Under the pieces are notes generated by a model. It ran no database searches. It saw nothing but the letters and a program-made list of their open reading frames with translations, and had not been told where the DNA came from. The position numbers and the translations under genes are program-made. Below, one piece after another: positions 1 to 8,480 of a stretch of DNA of 64,000 bases. This DNA comes from CAZAFL01 sp964484465 (GTDB lineage Bacteria > Bacteroidota > Ignavibacteria > UBA10030 > SZUA-254). How positions within the stretch are numbered: position 1 is the first letter of the stretch; each line of letters opens with the position of its first letter. The stretch lies in assembly GCA_964484465.1 (NCBI GenBank), contig CAZAFL010000016.1, positions 1-64,000 on the forward strand, written 5' to 3'.

Positions 1-302
1 ACATCACGTTCTTCTGCATTCAGCGGACGTGAAGAAACGATGATCGTGATACTGTCGTTAAAAAGCCGGGTAATTGCCTCGCGCGCCGTTGCCGTCTGGA
101 GAGTAACGTGCACCTCAGGATAGAGCTCTTCAAACTCTTTTTCTTCTTCCTTTATAAGTGGTAAAACAGACTCGGAGACGACGATGGTAACTGACCCTTT
201 GGTTGGGGTTTCGTGCCTCTCCCCCTGGCAGCCAACACCAATGAGAAGAACGACCAGCCAGGCGACCACCGTGTGCCACAATCTATTCTTCTCTTCTTTC
301 AT
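1..302 (-). CDS. PstS-like substrate-binding lipoprotein (partial, N-terminal part)
   Basis: This reading frame begins at an ATG at 302 and runs off the left edge of the window, so only about 100 residues are visible. It has a lipoprotein signal (hydrophobic stretch ending LLIGVGC), followed by a short linker and a segment (VTIVVSESVLPLIKEEEKEF) that resembles the first strand and helix of PstS-type periplasmic phosphate-binding proteins. It overlaps the end of the upstream small membrane protein by 20 bases, which suggests translational coupling. In Bacteroidota-type genomes a PstS-family protein often follows ExbB-ExbD-ExbD-TonB genes; this neighbourhood is the main support. True ligand unknown. 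Without the C-terminal part, phosphate binding cannot be judged. Confidence 0.72.
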   Translation of the reverse strand, partial: MKEEKNRLWHTVVAWLVVLLIGVGCQGERHETPTKGSVTIVVSESVLPLIKEEEKEFEELYPEVHVTLQTATAREAITRLFNDSITIIVSSRPLNAEERD

Positions 303-492
303 TGCGCTGTTTTCCCCATAATGTCGCTGCCCTATATACACCATATAAAACCAAAACTATGCCAAGAATGACGCGATAATTATTAGGAATATAGCGGGGA
401 AACCCTATTCCCAGAATAATGACAATTCCAGAAATTAGGACAATGGCTGCGGTACTGTATCCAAAAACCCGGACAATATCCTGTGCCTGCAT
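283..492 (-). CDS. Small two-helix membrane protein of the TonB operon
   Basis: A 69-residue protein starting at ATG 492. Residues about 10-32 and 38-58 are strongly hydrophobic and predict two membrane helices joined by a short loop (FPRYIPNN), with a basic and acidic tail (GKQRNERREE). It lies 43 bases downstream of the TonB gene and overlaps the PstS-like gene, so it is almost certainly co-transcribed with both. No recognised enzymatic motif. Comparable tiny membrane proteins occur between TonB and PstS-like genes in related genomes, but I cannot assign a function. Confidence 0.7.
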   Translation of the reverse strand: MQAQDIVRVFGYSTAAIVLISGIVIILGIGFPRYIPNNYRVILGIVLVLYGVYRAATLWGKQRNERREE

Positions 493-535
493 TCGACACC
501 CTCAAAAGTCAGAGAAAGAAAAAGGATACGCCCCG

Positions 536-1261
536 TTATTTGTTCAGCTTAAAATGGAACGGGACTGAAACCCATACTGCCACCGGGCCGTTATTCATCA
601 CCGCCGGCGTGAAAACAAACTGGTACGCGGCTTTGATTGCCGGGTCGTCGAATATTTCCGCATCGCTCTTGAGCTTTACGACCTTCTTCGGCTTTCCCTC
701 TTTATCGACCCAAATCTTAACCCAGACAGTTCCTTCAATCCCTGCTTTCTTTGCAATTTCAGGGTATTCAGGCTGAACGACTTTCACTTCCACAGGTCCT
801 TTTTCGTAGGGTACAAAATCCGGCGGAGCTTCGTCCTCAATCTTAATATCCTGCTGGATTTGAGCAGTACCGGTTCCCGTACCTGTTCCAATCGAGGGGG
901 CCTGTACCTGGGAGAGTTCCTGCTGGGTTGCGATTGTCTGTTCCGGACTTACTTCTGCATCCGGCACCGGCACAGGAACACCAACCGTTGGTTTTGCTAC
1001 CGGAACGGTTACCTGCACCTGAGGCGCAGCTTCAGCGTTTGTAATCGAAGGAGGGGGACCGAGTTCGCTATACTTCATAATGCGAACAGACATTGTCGGT
1101 TCCTGTTCTGCCGAAAGAACACCGATGAGATAATATGTTCCGATCACTAGGAAGTGTAGACCGATTGCAAGCGAAAGCGCCCATGTGGCATATTTCTGAT
1201 ACATTCCACGCAGTTCACGCATACCGTAAGATGTTGTTAATTCAGCTGTTTTCGCTGTCAT
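536..1261 (-). CDS. Energy transducer TonB family protein
   Basis: A 241-residue protein with an inner-membrane anchor near residues 27-50. A Pro/Val-rich periplasmic spacer follows (repeated VPVAKP, VPVPVP and GTGTGTGT), and then a C-terminal TonB domain from about residue 155 (VQPEYPEIAKKAGIEGTVWV, ending VPFHFKLN). TonB couples the proton motive force harnessed by ExbB/ExbD to outer-membrane receptors. The start at 1261 is preceded by a clear AGGAG site. The gene lies 18 bases after the second ExbD gene, in a STAS-ExbB-ExbD-ExbD-TonB order. Length and domain order are usual for the family. The substrate receptor is not in the window. Confidence 0.93.
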   Translation of the reverse strand: MTAKTAELTTSYGMRELRGMYQKYATWALSLAIGLHFLVIGTYYLIGVLSAEQEPTMSVRIMKYSELGPPPSITNAEAAPQVQVTVPVAKPTVGVPVPVPDAEVSPEQTIATQQELSQVQAPSIGTGTGTGTAQIQQDIKIEDEAPPDFVPYEKGPVEVKVVQPEYPEIAKKAGIEGTVWVKIWVDKEGKPKKVVKLKSDAEIFDDPAIKAAYQFVFTPAVMNNGPVAVWVSVPFHFKLNK

Positions 1262-1279
1262 GTTGTCTTCTCCTTTTAC

Positions 1280-1777
1280 TTAAGAGACCTTGGCAAGGAC
1301 TTGCTTGTCTGCATCCACCATCGGAGCAATGCTAAAGCGAGTCACATTTGCCAAATTCAATTCATCCATAATATCGACGATCATGTGATATTTCCCCTTG
1401 CGGTCGACTTTGATAAGGGTGATAAGCTTCGGGTTTTGCTGATTCTGCTGTATCATCAACGGACGGAGCTGTTTGTACTCGACCTTTTGAGGATTATTAT
1501 CAGCAATATTCCAATATATTGAACCATCCTCCTTCACACGAAGCGTTAACAGGTTACTCTGCGCGACTTCAACCTTTGTGTCCTGCGGTGGTAAGTTGAT
1601 TTCCATCGTTTGCGGACGGTTCATGCTCGTCGTCAACATAAAAAATGTCAGTAGAAGAAATGCCACGTCCACCATCGGGGTCATATCAAGGCGCACCCCG
1701 AGGCGCCGCATTTTTCTATGTTTCTTCTTTTTCTTATCGTGCCCGCGTGGGGCTGCACCGGAATCCATTCCAGCCAT
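1280..1777 (-). CDS. ExbD/TolR family biopolymer transport protein (second copy)
   Basis: A 165-residue single-pass protein. A basic cytoplasmic N-terminus (DKKKKKHRKMRR) precedes the ExbD signature LDMTPMVDVAFLLLTFFMLT, whose Asp is the proton-carrying residue in the family. The periplasmic domain follows. It pairs with ExbB as the stator of a TonB-type motor in the inner membrane. An AAGGAG site sits just upstream of ATG 1777. It is one of two tandem ExbD genes; two non-identical ExbD subunits are common in Bacteroidota-like operons. The copies differ in their periplasmic domains and so may have distinct partners. Confidence 0.93.
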   Translation of the reverse strand: MAGMDSGAAPRGHDKKKKKHRKMRRLGVRLDMTPMVDVAFLLLTFFMLTTSMNRPQTMEINLPPQDTKVEVAQSNLLTLRVKEDGSIYWNIADNNPQKVEYKQLRPLMIQQNQQNPKLITLIKVDRKGKYHMIVDIMDELNLANVTRFSIAPMVDADKQVLAKVS

Positions 1778-1789
1778 AGTAATACTCCT

Positions 1790-2254
1790 TTAGTCCTTTT
1801 TAAGATCCGTCACGAGATTGAATCGTGTGATCTGTGTTTTCTGCAGAATATCCATCACGTCTTCCGTCAGGCCGTATTCAGCCTGCGCATCCCCCTTAAC
1901 CACTGTCCGGAGTTTCGGGTCAGCAATACGCGCCTGGATGAGCATGTTCGGAAGCTCTTTGGTCGTCACTTCAACGCCTGCGCGCAATCTGTTTTCTTCT
2001 CCAAAGACTCTGCCTGTCAATCGCGGAGAGTCAAACCCCAGGAAAAGCCTGTTGTCCTTGCTGAGAGTAATCGTCATGACATGTGACTCAGGCAGCTTGA
2101 ACGCCGAATGCGACGAAGGGAGTGTAATCTGCACCTCTTCGGGTGGGCGAAATTGGGTTGTGAGCATGAAGAATGTCAGCAGAAGAAATGCGACATCGAC
2201 CATGGGCGTCATATCCATCCTGACACCAACCCTCGCTGTTTTAAACTTAGGCAT
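1790..2254 (-). CDS. ExbD/TolR family biopolymer transport protein (first copy)
   Basis: A 154-residue ExbD-like protein with the same transmembrane signature as the next gene (VRMDMTPMVDVAFLLLTFFM) at residues about 11-30, including the conserved membrane Asp. The periplasmic part (about 35-154) is predicted alpha/beta. ATG 2254 has an AAAGGA site. It starts 15 bases after the ExbB gene and ends 12 bases before the second ExbD gene. The likely role is as a stator subunit with ExbB and TonB. No missing residue noticed. Confidence 0.93.
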   Translation of the reverse strand: MPKFKTARVGVRMDMTPMVDVAFLLLTFFMLTTQFRPPEEVQITLPSSHSAFKLPESHVMTITLSKDNRLFLGFDSPRLTGRVFGEENRLRAGVEVTTKELPNMLIQARIADPKLRTVVKGDAQAEYGLTEDVMDILQKTQITRFNLVTDLKKD

Positions 2255-2269
2255 TGGGATTGTCCTTTC

Positions 2270-3049
2270 TTACTTTCCCCTGGTCATTAATGTCTGAACG
2301 ACGTCATAGCTTGCTTCGTCGATCATATAGGTGAAGTTATCTACTTTATTGACGTAAAAGTTGTAAGCAACAATTCCGACGATTGCCGCAAATAAACCAA
2401 GCGCTGTGTTAATAAGGGCTTCGGAAATACCGATGGAGAGCTGAATAGCATCAGGCGAGCCGCCGGCAACCGCAAGAGCGCGGAATGACCTGATCATACC
2501 GATAACCGTTCCGAGCAGACCGAACATTGTTGCAATAGATGCGATAGTCGACATCGCTATGAGGTTTTTTTCCAGGATCGGCATTTCCAGTGCTGTTGCT
2601 TCTTCGATAGCACGCTGGACTTCCGCCATCTGCTTTTCGGCTTCCGCCTTGTTGGATTGCGAATAAGCCTGGTATCGCTCCAATCCGGCTTTGATAATAT
2701 TTGCCAGCGAGCCGCGCTGCTGGTCGCAGACAGTGATCGCTGCACCGATATCACCTGACGACAAATTCCGCTGAACATTTTTCAGGAAGGTTGCCAGTGC
2801 ACCGCGTCCCTGGGCTTTACGCAATGAAAAGAATCGTTCGACGACAAATGTCACCACCATGATCGACAAGGTTATCAGGATCGGTACAATCATACCGCCT
2901 GTATATACCTGACCCATGAGGTTGGTCGGCTTTTCACGATTGGCGCCATCCGAAAAATTGTCGGGGTTTCCCAGGACAAACATAAAAATAATGATCGATG
3001 CCGCCAACGCGCCAACGACCAGCACTACTACAAATGTCGATTGTTTCAT
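2270..3049 (-). CDS. MotA/TolQ/ExbB proton channel family protein
   Basis: A 259-residue membrane protein with an extra N-terminal helix (residues about 5-27), a second helix (about 53-72), and the MotA/TolQ/ExbB core. The core contains the conserved pair of helices around 160-185 (LIAMSTIASIATMFGLLGTV) and 200-230 (ISEALINTALGLFAAIVGIV). The GLLGTV(I)GM motif is diagnostic. It forms the proton channel that drives TonB with the two ExbD proteins. ATG 3049 has a GAGGAG site. It lies 41 bases downstream of the STAS gene and heads the motor genes of the operon. Confidence 0.94.
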   Translation of the reverse strand: MKQSTFVVVLVVGALAASIIIFMFVLGNPDNFSDGANREKPTNLMGQVYTGGMIVPILITLSIMVVTFVVERFFSLRKAQGRGALATFLKNVQRNLSSGDIGAAITVCDQQRGSLANIIKAGLERYQAYSQSNKAEAEKQMAEVQRAIEEATALEMPILEKNLIAMSTIASIATMFGLLGTVIGMIRSFRALAVAGGSPDAIQLSIGISEALINTALGLFAAIVGIVAYNFYVNKVDNFTYMIDEASYDVVQTLMTRGK

Positions 3050-3090
3050 TACTAGTTACTCCTCTGAATAATTAAACATTGATTGGGGTA

Positions 3091-3447
3091 TTATGATTTC
3101 ATTTTAACAAAACTGTCGATTGCATCGTCTACATTGTCGTAAATATCAAAAATATCAACAAGTTTGGTGACGATGAGAACATTCTGAACGGTATTGCTTA
3201 ATCCGGCGAGTCTCGCTTCACCCCCTGCTTTCTTGTAATTCGTGTGAGCTGAGATAAGTGCTCCGATGCCGGAACTGTTCATGTAATTTACTTTCTGCAT
3301 ATTTACGACAAGCGATTTATTTCCCTGCTCAAGAAAATCAGCTACAGCGGCACGGAATAAATCGGTATCCTCATCACCGACTAATGAGCCTTTAACTTCG
3401 ATGATCGCAATTTTTCCGTTGAATTCTGTCCTCGTTTTTATTGCCAT
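3091..3447 (-). CDS. STAS-domain anti-sigma factor antagonist
   Basis: A 118-residue single STAS domain of SpoIIAA/RsbV type. The phosphoacceptor loop reads VNYMNSSGIGALI with Ser58/Ser59, where the classical family has Asp-Ser-Ser; here the first residue is Asn. Such proteins bind or release a kinase/anti-sigma partner depending on Ser phosphorylation. No anti-sigma kinase gene is adjacent. It is the first gene of the TonB operon, with an AAGGAAA site before ATG 3447. Possible roles are partner-switch regulation or local control of the motor; the link to TonB is inferred only from position. Confidence 0.87.
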   Translation of the reverse strand: MAIKTRTEFNGKIAIIEVKGSLVGDEDTDLFRAAVADFLEQGNKSLVVNMQKVNYMNSSGIGALISAHTNYKKAGGEARLAGLSNTVQNVLIVTKLVDIFDIYDNVDDAIDSFVKMKS

Positions 3448-3732
3448 GAGTTTCCTTATTGAACCTGAAAAAGAACGGGGTGGTGGATTGAGCGAATTAT
3501 TATATATGCTCTTCTTCCATATATTTACAATTTAAATGCCAAATATTTACATTTCGAAAAAAATAAAGACTCGAAATTAATCCAAAATCATAAATTTGGA
3601 ATTGACCAAGAGTGAAAGAGCAGTCGAATAATTGCAAATTGCAAGATGGGACGGGCAACAATGAATGGAAAATTGTTAATTTGTTGATTTATTTGAAGTT
3701 AGATTGGATTGAAAAATGCAAGAAGTGCTGAG

Positions 3733-5058
3733 CTAAAGTCCATACTTCTTTCTTTTTCGCCAGAGGGTTGCCGGGTCGATTTCCAGCATACGTGAGGCTT
3801 CATCGAGGTCTTTTGCCACCCGCAGTACGCGACCGATGTGCATGCGTTCGGCCTCCTCGAGAGAGACAAGCCCTGTGAGATTCTGGTCGACCTGCTGCAA
3901 TTCCGAAGGAAGATGTGCAGTTTCAATGATACCATTCTTTGCGAGCAGAACCGCCCGTTCGAGCACATTTTCCAGTTCACGAATGTTTCCCGGCCATCGA
4001 TAGACGGTGAGTATTTTCTGAGCCTCGGGAGAGATTTTAAAATCGGTTTCCGGCGAATACTTTTTAAGGAAATGATACATCAGAAGAAGAATATCTTCCG
4101 TTCGTTCTCGGAGCGGCGGGAGACTGATCCGGACGGCATTCAAACGATAGTAAAGATCTTCCCTGAAGCTTTTTTCTTTCAACGAATCAGAAAGCTTTCT
4201 GTTCGTGGCGGCAATAATTCTTACATCAACTTTCCGTGTGATGTTTTCACCGAGCCGTTCAAATTCCCGGTCCTGAAGAAACCGTAACAATTTTACCTGT
4301 GTCGATTGAGGTATTTCTCCGATTTCATCGAGAAATATAGTGCCGCCGTCCGCAGTTTCGAAACGTCCCTGGCGTTCTTTAAACGCGCCGGTGAATGCAC
4401 CTTTGACGTGACCGAACAATTCGCTCTCAAGAAGATTTTCCGGAAGGGCAGCACAATTTATTTTGATGAAGGGATGCGGGCGACGAGTACTGTTATCATG
4501 AATGAAATGAGCAACAAGTTCTTTTCCCGTGCCGCTTTCTCCTTCGACGAGAACAGTGAGCGAACTGTCTGCAACCTGCTGCGCAAGCTCGAGCTGTTGC
4601 CGCATTACCGGGTTGCGCGTGACAATAGTCGAACCCCCCGGCTGGTGCTCCATCCGGTTGCGAAGTGAGCGGACCTCCTCTTTGAGGGCATGGTGTTCAA
4701 AAACTTTCTCCGCAAAGAGCTGTAGCTCTTTGAGGTCGAACGGTTTCTGCAGAAAATCGAACGCACCGTTCTTGATCGCATCGACTGCACTATCAATCGA
4801 GCCATGGGCAGTAATAATCACCGGAGTCGTTTCGGGAGACCGTTGACGGATTTCTTTCAACACCTGCATACCGTCGATCGGCTGCATCATGAGGTCGATG
4901 AACGAAATCGCATAGTTCTTCTCACAAAGATGTTCCAATCCATCGAGAGGGTTACCGAACCCATCGACCGTGAAACCAATGGCTTCCAATCCCATGGTCA
5001 CGGTTTTCAGAATGTTCGGCTCATCATCGATAACCAGGATCGCGCCGCGTTTGTTCAT
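3733..5058 (-). CDS. Sigma-54-dependent response regulator, NtrC family (AlgB-like)
   Basis: A 441-residue regulator. The receiver domain (1-120) has acidic residues DDE at 11-13 and phosphoacceptor Asp55. The AAA+ domain (about 145-375) has Walker A GESGTGKE and the sigma-54 contact motif GAFTGA. A C-terminal Fis-type HTH ends IDPATLWRKRKKYGL, an ending typical of AlgB-like regulators. It activates sigma-54 promoters after phosphorylation. Its ATG overlaps the kinase stop by an ATGA, so the pair is translationally coupled and the kinase upstream is the cognate partner. Target genes are unknown; the neighbouring TonB operon is one possibility. Confidence 0.95.
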   Translation of the reverse strand: MNKRGAILVIDDEPNILKTVTMGLEAIGFTVDGFGNPLDGLEHLCEKNYAISFIDLMMQPIDGMQVLKEIRQRSPETTPVIITAHGSIDSAVDAIKNGAFDFLQKPFDLKELQLFAEKVFEHHALKEEVRSLRNRMEHQPGGSTIVTRNPVMRQQLELAQQVADSSLTVLVEGESGTGKELVAHFIHDNSTRRPHPFIKINCAALPENLLESELFGHVKGAFTGAFKERQGRFETADGGTIFLDEIGEIPQSTQVKLLRFLQDREFERLGENITRKVDVRIIAATNRKLSDSLKEKSFREDLYYRLNAVRISLPPLRERTEDILLLMYHFLKKYSPETDFKISPEAQKILTVYRWPGNIRELENVLERAVLLAKNGIIETAHLPSELQQVDQNLTGLVSLEEAERMHIGRVLRVAKDLDEASRMLEIDPATLWRKRKKYGL

Positions 5059-6920
5059 ACCGGCTGTGCCTGCATCGAAGGTAATCGAAATGAGAATGTG
5101 GAGCCTTTATTCACGTCACTTACCACCCAGATTTTACCACCATAGAGTTCGACGATTTCTTTTGCGATTGCCAGTCCCAACCCTACACTCCCTGGTGTAT
5201 TATCGGAGCTTTGTTTCACCTGGACAAATTTGTCGAAAATTTTATCGATATGTTCCGGTGGGATACCTCGTCCGGTATCCTTAACCTGTACAAGGATATT
5301 GTTTCCCTGAGATATTGCAGATACTTCCACTTTGCCTCCTGCATTCGTGTACCGGAGAGCGTTATTCACCAGGTTTGAGATGACCCATGAAAATTGTTGC
5401 TCGTTTCCCACCAGCGGCGGCAGATGCGGGTCAATAGAGATTGCCAGTTCAACTCCTTTCTCCTTGAACGGAAGTAGCAGAGGTTCGACCGCAGAATGGA
5501 GAACCTTGTCGATTCTGACAACCTCTTCCCTCGTATCGATTTTGCCCGATTCGAGTTTTGACAATTGGAGAAGTTCCCGCACAAGCTTTGTGAGCCTCTC
5601 GCAATCCTGCTTGGAGGAATTTAACAGATCGCGCTGTGCTTCCGTCAGCGGACCGAGCAACCCCTGGCGCATAAGGTCGACGCCCATGTTGATTGAGGTA
5701 AGCGGCGTACGGAACTCATGCGAAACCGCCGCCATAAAATCAGATTTCATTTTGTCGAGTTCTTTAAACTGTGTGACATCCTGAAGGATCAGTACGAGAC
5801 CGCCGCGGCCCCCATGAGGCGACGGGATTTCACTGATCCGCGGACGGAAATAGATCTGCCTCCCGTGATGCTGGAACAGCAGATAAGGCTGGCTTCGCTC
5901 CATCGCTTCCGCAGGAGACTTCAGAATATTGATCAGGCGTTCATCGCGAATACTCTGCTCAATTTTTTTCCCGAGGACGTCCTGTTCCCGAATCTGAAGT
6001 AATTCCTCCGCCGAACGATTGATAAGCTGAATATGCAGACCCGAATCACAAACAATAATAGCGTCACCGATGCTCTCAACGATCGTTTCAGATTTTTGCT
6101 TTTCGGAAAGAATATTTTCGATATTCAATTCCTCATATTTCCGAAGTCGCTCTGTCATTTTATTGAACTCCCGGCTCAACTCACCCACCTCGTCGCTCGT
6201 ATGCACGTCAATTTTTAAATCGAGCTGCCCGCGCCCTATCTGGTGAACGGTTTCAGTCAATCGTTCTGCGGGCTCGATGATTCTTTTCGTAAATTGAATG
6301 ATCGTGAGAACACTCAGGCCGAACGCCAGCAGCGATGCAGTAAGAACAGCGATGACTGCTTCATCAGAAACGGTTTTTGCCTGTTTGCCGACAACCTGCA
6401 TTTCCTTCTGATTCAGTTCGATGAGCCAGAAACAATGATCCGTCAGCCGTTGTGAGAATGTCCTCACCGTATTACCGTAAAAGGCCCTTGCACCCTTAAA
6501 GTCGTGATTGTCGGCAAGCGTCGTCAGAGAATCAGTAACAAGAATGTACCCGTTGTACGTCGACCGGATGTCCTCGAAAATAGGTCCGGCATCGGGAAGC
6601 GTGTGCATTTCATTCGCACGATGGTACCACTGGAAGAATTCATTTTTCGCCTCAGAAATCTTTGTTTTCCCGCCTGACAAGTCCTTATCGAGAATCAGGG
6701 AGATGCCCGATTCATAATGCTCAATGGCGGAAGCCATATTTTCAACCGCCATGATATTGGGATAATTTTCACTCAGGATGGAATTCAACGCCTGCGAAAG
6801 GTGGCCAAAATTGTAAATCGCCCAGACAGTTGCCGCGACATTAATGATAACGAGGACGATATAGCCGAACCCTATCTTAAAGCGTAAACTGTGGAAAAAT
6901 GGTATGCGCATGGGATGCAT
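5055..6920 (-). CDS. Sensor histidine kinase (HAMP-PAS-HisKA-HATPase), KinB-like
   Basis: A 621-residue inner-membrane kinase. Helix 1 is at about 14-36, and a helical periplasmic sensor domain spans about 40-185. Helix 2 is at about 188-210, HAMP at 210-262, PAS at about 275-385, and HisKA has His401 in the H-box SHEFRTPLT. The HATPase domain carries N, G1 (DTGRGIPPEHI) and G2 (GLGLAIAKEIV) boxes. It phosphorylates the downstream NtrC-type regulator, whose start codon overlaps its stop. The organisation matches KinB/AlgB-type pairs. The start could also be Met4. The signal sensed is unknown. Confidence 0.94.
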   Translation of the reverse strand: MHPMRIPFFHSLRFKIGFGYIVLVIINVAATVWAIYNFGHLSQALNSILSENYPNIMAVENMASAIEHYESGISLILDKDLSGGKTKISEAKNEFFQWYHRANEMHTLPDAGPIFEDIRSTYNGYILVTDSLTTLADNHDFKGARAFYGNTVRTFSQRLTDHCFWLIELNQKEMQVVGKQAKTVSDEAVIAVLTASLLAFGLSVLTIIQFTKRIIEPAERLTETVHQIGRGQLDLKIDVHTSDEVGELSREFNKMTERLRKYEELNIENILSEKQKSETIVESIGDAIIVCDSGLHIQLINRSAEELLQIREQDVLGKKIEQSIRDERLINILKSPAEAMERSQPYLLFQHHGRQIYFRPRISEIPSPHGGRGGLVLILQDVTQFKELDKMKSDFMAAVSHEFRTPLTSINMGVDLMRQGLLGPLTEAQRDLLNSSKQDCERLTKLVRELLQLSKLESGKIDTREEVVRIDKVLHSAVEPLLLPFKEKGVELAISIDPHLPPLVGNEQQFSWVISNLVNNALRYTNAGGKVEVSAISQGNNILVQVKDTGRGIPPEHIDKIFDKFVQVKQSSDNTPGSVGLGLAIAKEIVELYGGKIWVVSDVNKGSTFSFRLPSMQAQPV

Positions 6921-6998
6921 ATAATATATCCAGAATAGCGGGCAAATTCAAGGATGGGTTTGAAGAGGTACAGCCGGAGGAACAGCTTACAAGGAAGG

Positions 6999-7379
6999 CT
7001 ATTGCGGAATGAGATCTTTCAGACGTTCTTCGATTTGCTCAATGTCTATCGGTTTACGCAAAATCCCGAATACTCCGACTTTCCGGGCTTCCTGCAAAAC
7101 CCTGGAATCCTGAAAACCAGTGATAAACAAAAAGGGGATTGAGGATGTTTCTGGCGTGGCTTTAATTTTCTTGAACATATCGAACCCGCTCAGTCGTGGC
7201 ATCACAATATCTGAAATTATAACATCTGGACTGAACGTGGCAAGCTTGGTTAACCCTTCTTCTCCGTCATGGGCAACTTCGACTTCGTAGCCATCCATTG
7301 TAAGAAGGTCTCGTAATAGCTCGGCAAACCCTGCCTCATCATCTACCAGTAGAATTTTTCTGGGCTTTTTATCCTTCAT
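6999..7379 (-). CDS. Single-domain response regulator (CheY-like receiver)
   Basis: A 126-residue stand-alone receiver: acidic pair DDE at 13-15, phosphoacceptor Asp57 (VIISDIVMPRLSG), Thr and Lys switch residues (FLFITGF, LRKPIDI). There is no output domain, so it probably acts by protein contact or as a phosphate relay or sink. It lies 78 bases upstream of the KinB-like kinase on the same strand, so the three genes likely form one signalling operon. The ribosome site before ATG 7379 is weak. Confidence 0.92.
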   Translation of the reverse strand: MKDKKPRKILLVDDEAGFAELLRDLLTMDGYEVEVAHDGEEGLTKLATFSPDVIISDIVMPRLSGFDMFKKIKATPETSSIPFLFITGFQDSRVLQEARKVGVFGILRKPIDIEQIEERLKDLIPQ

Positions 7380-7476
7380 TCTTCGCTTGATTAGTTACCA
7401 AAGGAGAAGTGGTGCGGTAAAATATATAAAAACACCTTCCAAGAAGCAAATTGGGCAAAATTTACTACTTTGTAAT

Positions 7477-8307
7477 TTATTTAATAACGACCATTTTCTT
7501 AAAAGAAGAAAACACTTTTTTGTCGCCACCAGCATCACTATTTTTTGCGAATCCCTGAAAACTATAAATATAAACACCCGAAGAAACTTTGGAGGCGTCG
7601 AATTGGACTTCATGCATGCCCGGCGGTTGGGTCTCTTTCACGAGCGCTTTCACAAGCTTGCCATCAAGAGAATAAACATTAAGAGTAACGAACGATGAAT
7701 TCTCGAGCCGGTAAGAAATAGTAGTAGCAGGATTGAATGGATTAGGATAATTTTGATACAGGTAAACGCTCGTCGGTAAGTCCTTTTCGGAAACATCAGA
7801 CGATGGAACAATTCTCACAATAAAGTCAGGTCCAAAGTTGTACTGGTCTCCCGTCGGATCCCCATTAAGATTCACGCTATTCGCGACCGAAAAGATTGTG
7901 TCTACTCCGGTGTTTACCGGCGCCTGGTACTGAAATTTCCACCGCACGGTATCATTCTGAAAATGCTTTGGCGAGACATGGGTAAGTTCACCATCCATAA
8001 GGTACGAAGTCGTATCTCCGGGAGCGAGAATGCCTTTATCTGCGGCGACATTATACCCTCCTGCCACAGCCGGTCCGCCTTTCATCAGAATATAGTACGT
8101 GTTAGTGGTTCCCGCCTGGACACTATCGGAACCGCTAATCCAGACCTGGACAGAGTCCGTTGGCGCCATGACTCCATGGCAGAGACACCCTGCACCGCTG
8201 TTTTTTCTCGTCATGCCAACGATGCCGTCAGAATGGAGTACTTCAAACCCGACAAAGGCAACATAACAGGTTGCAAGAATGAGGACTATTTTCGAACGGT
8301 CAGACAT
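7477..8307 (-). CDS. Secreted T9SS cargo protein with a CxCHG motif (choice-of-anchor V-like)
   Basis: 276 residues from ATG 8307; a TTG nine codons upstream is open but less likely. It has an N-terminal hydrophobic signal segment (KIVLILATCYVAFVG). A domain with the motif GAGCLCHG and a Reeler-like beta-sandwich follows (about 30-175), matching what I recall of the choice-of-anchor V family. The C-terminal type A sorting domain begins at YPNPFNPATTISYRL. It should be exported by Sec and then T9SS and fixed at the surface. CLCH is not a CxxCH, so covalent haem is not predicted. It lies beside a c-type cytochrome gene, hinting at a shared redox or surface role. Substrate unknown. Confidence 0.82.
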   Translation of the reverse strand: MSDRSKIVLILATCYVAFVGFEVLHSDGIVGMTRKNSGAGCLCHGVMAPTDSVQVWISGSDSVQAGTTNTYYILMKGGPAVAGGYNVAADKGILAPGDTTSYLMDGELTHVSPKHFQNDTVRWKFQYQAPVNTGVDTIFSVANSVNLNGDPTGDQYNFGPDFIVRIVPSSDVSEKDLPTSVYLYQNYPNPFNPATTISYRLENSSFVTLNVYSLDGKLVKALVKETQPPGMHEVQFDASKVSSGVYIYSFQGFAKNSDAGGDKKVFSSFKKMVVIK

Positions 8308-8371
8308 TTGATTGATTGATTTATTAATTATCAATATTGAAACTATTCACCATCAACAATCAAGCCATACT

Positions 8372-8467
8372 CTACCATGCCGTACCCGAACGGAGCACAG
8401 CAACCACAAAGTATCCAAGCAAAAGAGCCAAAACAATAATCAGTCTAAGTTGTGTTTCTTTACTCAT
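8372..8467 (-). CDS. Putative 31-residue single-pass membrane peptide
   Basis: A short frame from ATG 8467 to TAG 8372 encodes MSKETQLRLIIVLALLLGYF followed by VVAVLRSGTAW. It has a polar start, one clean membrane helix of about 20 residues and a short basic tail. It starts 13 bases after the cytochrome stop on the same strand, and a GGGAAG lies about 18 bases upstream (weak spacing), so translation may be coupled to the cytochrome. Small helices of this kind are found as accessory subunits of redox complexes, but no family is recognised. Chance occurrence is possible. Confidence 0.42.
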   Translation of the reverse strand: MSKETQLRLIIVLALLLGYFVVAVLRSGTAW

Positions 8468-8480
8468 ATAAAGAGTAATG

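Noticed and set aside
7477..8307. Covalent haem site in the CLCHG motif
   Set aside because: CLCH has one residue between cysteines rather than the two of CxxCH.
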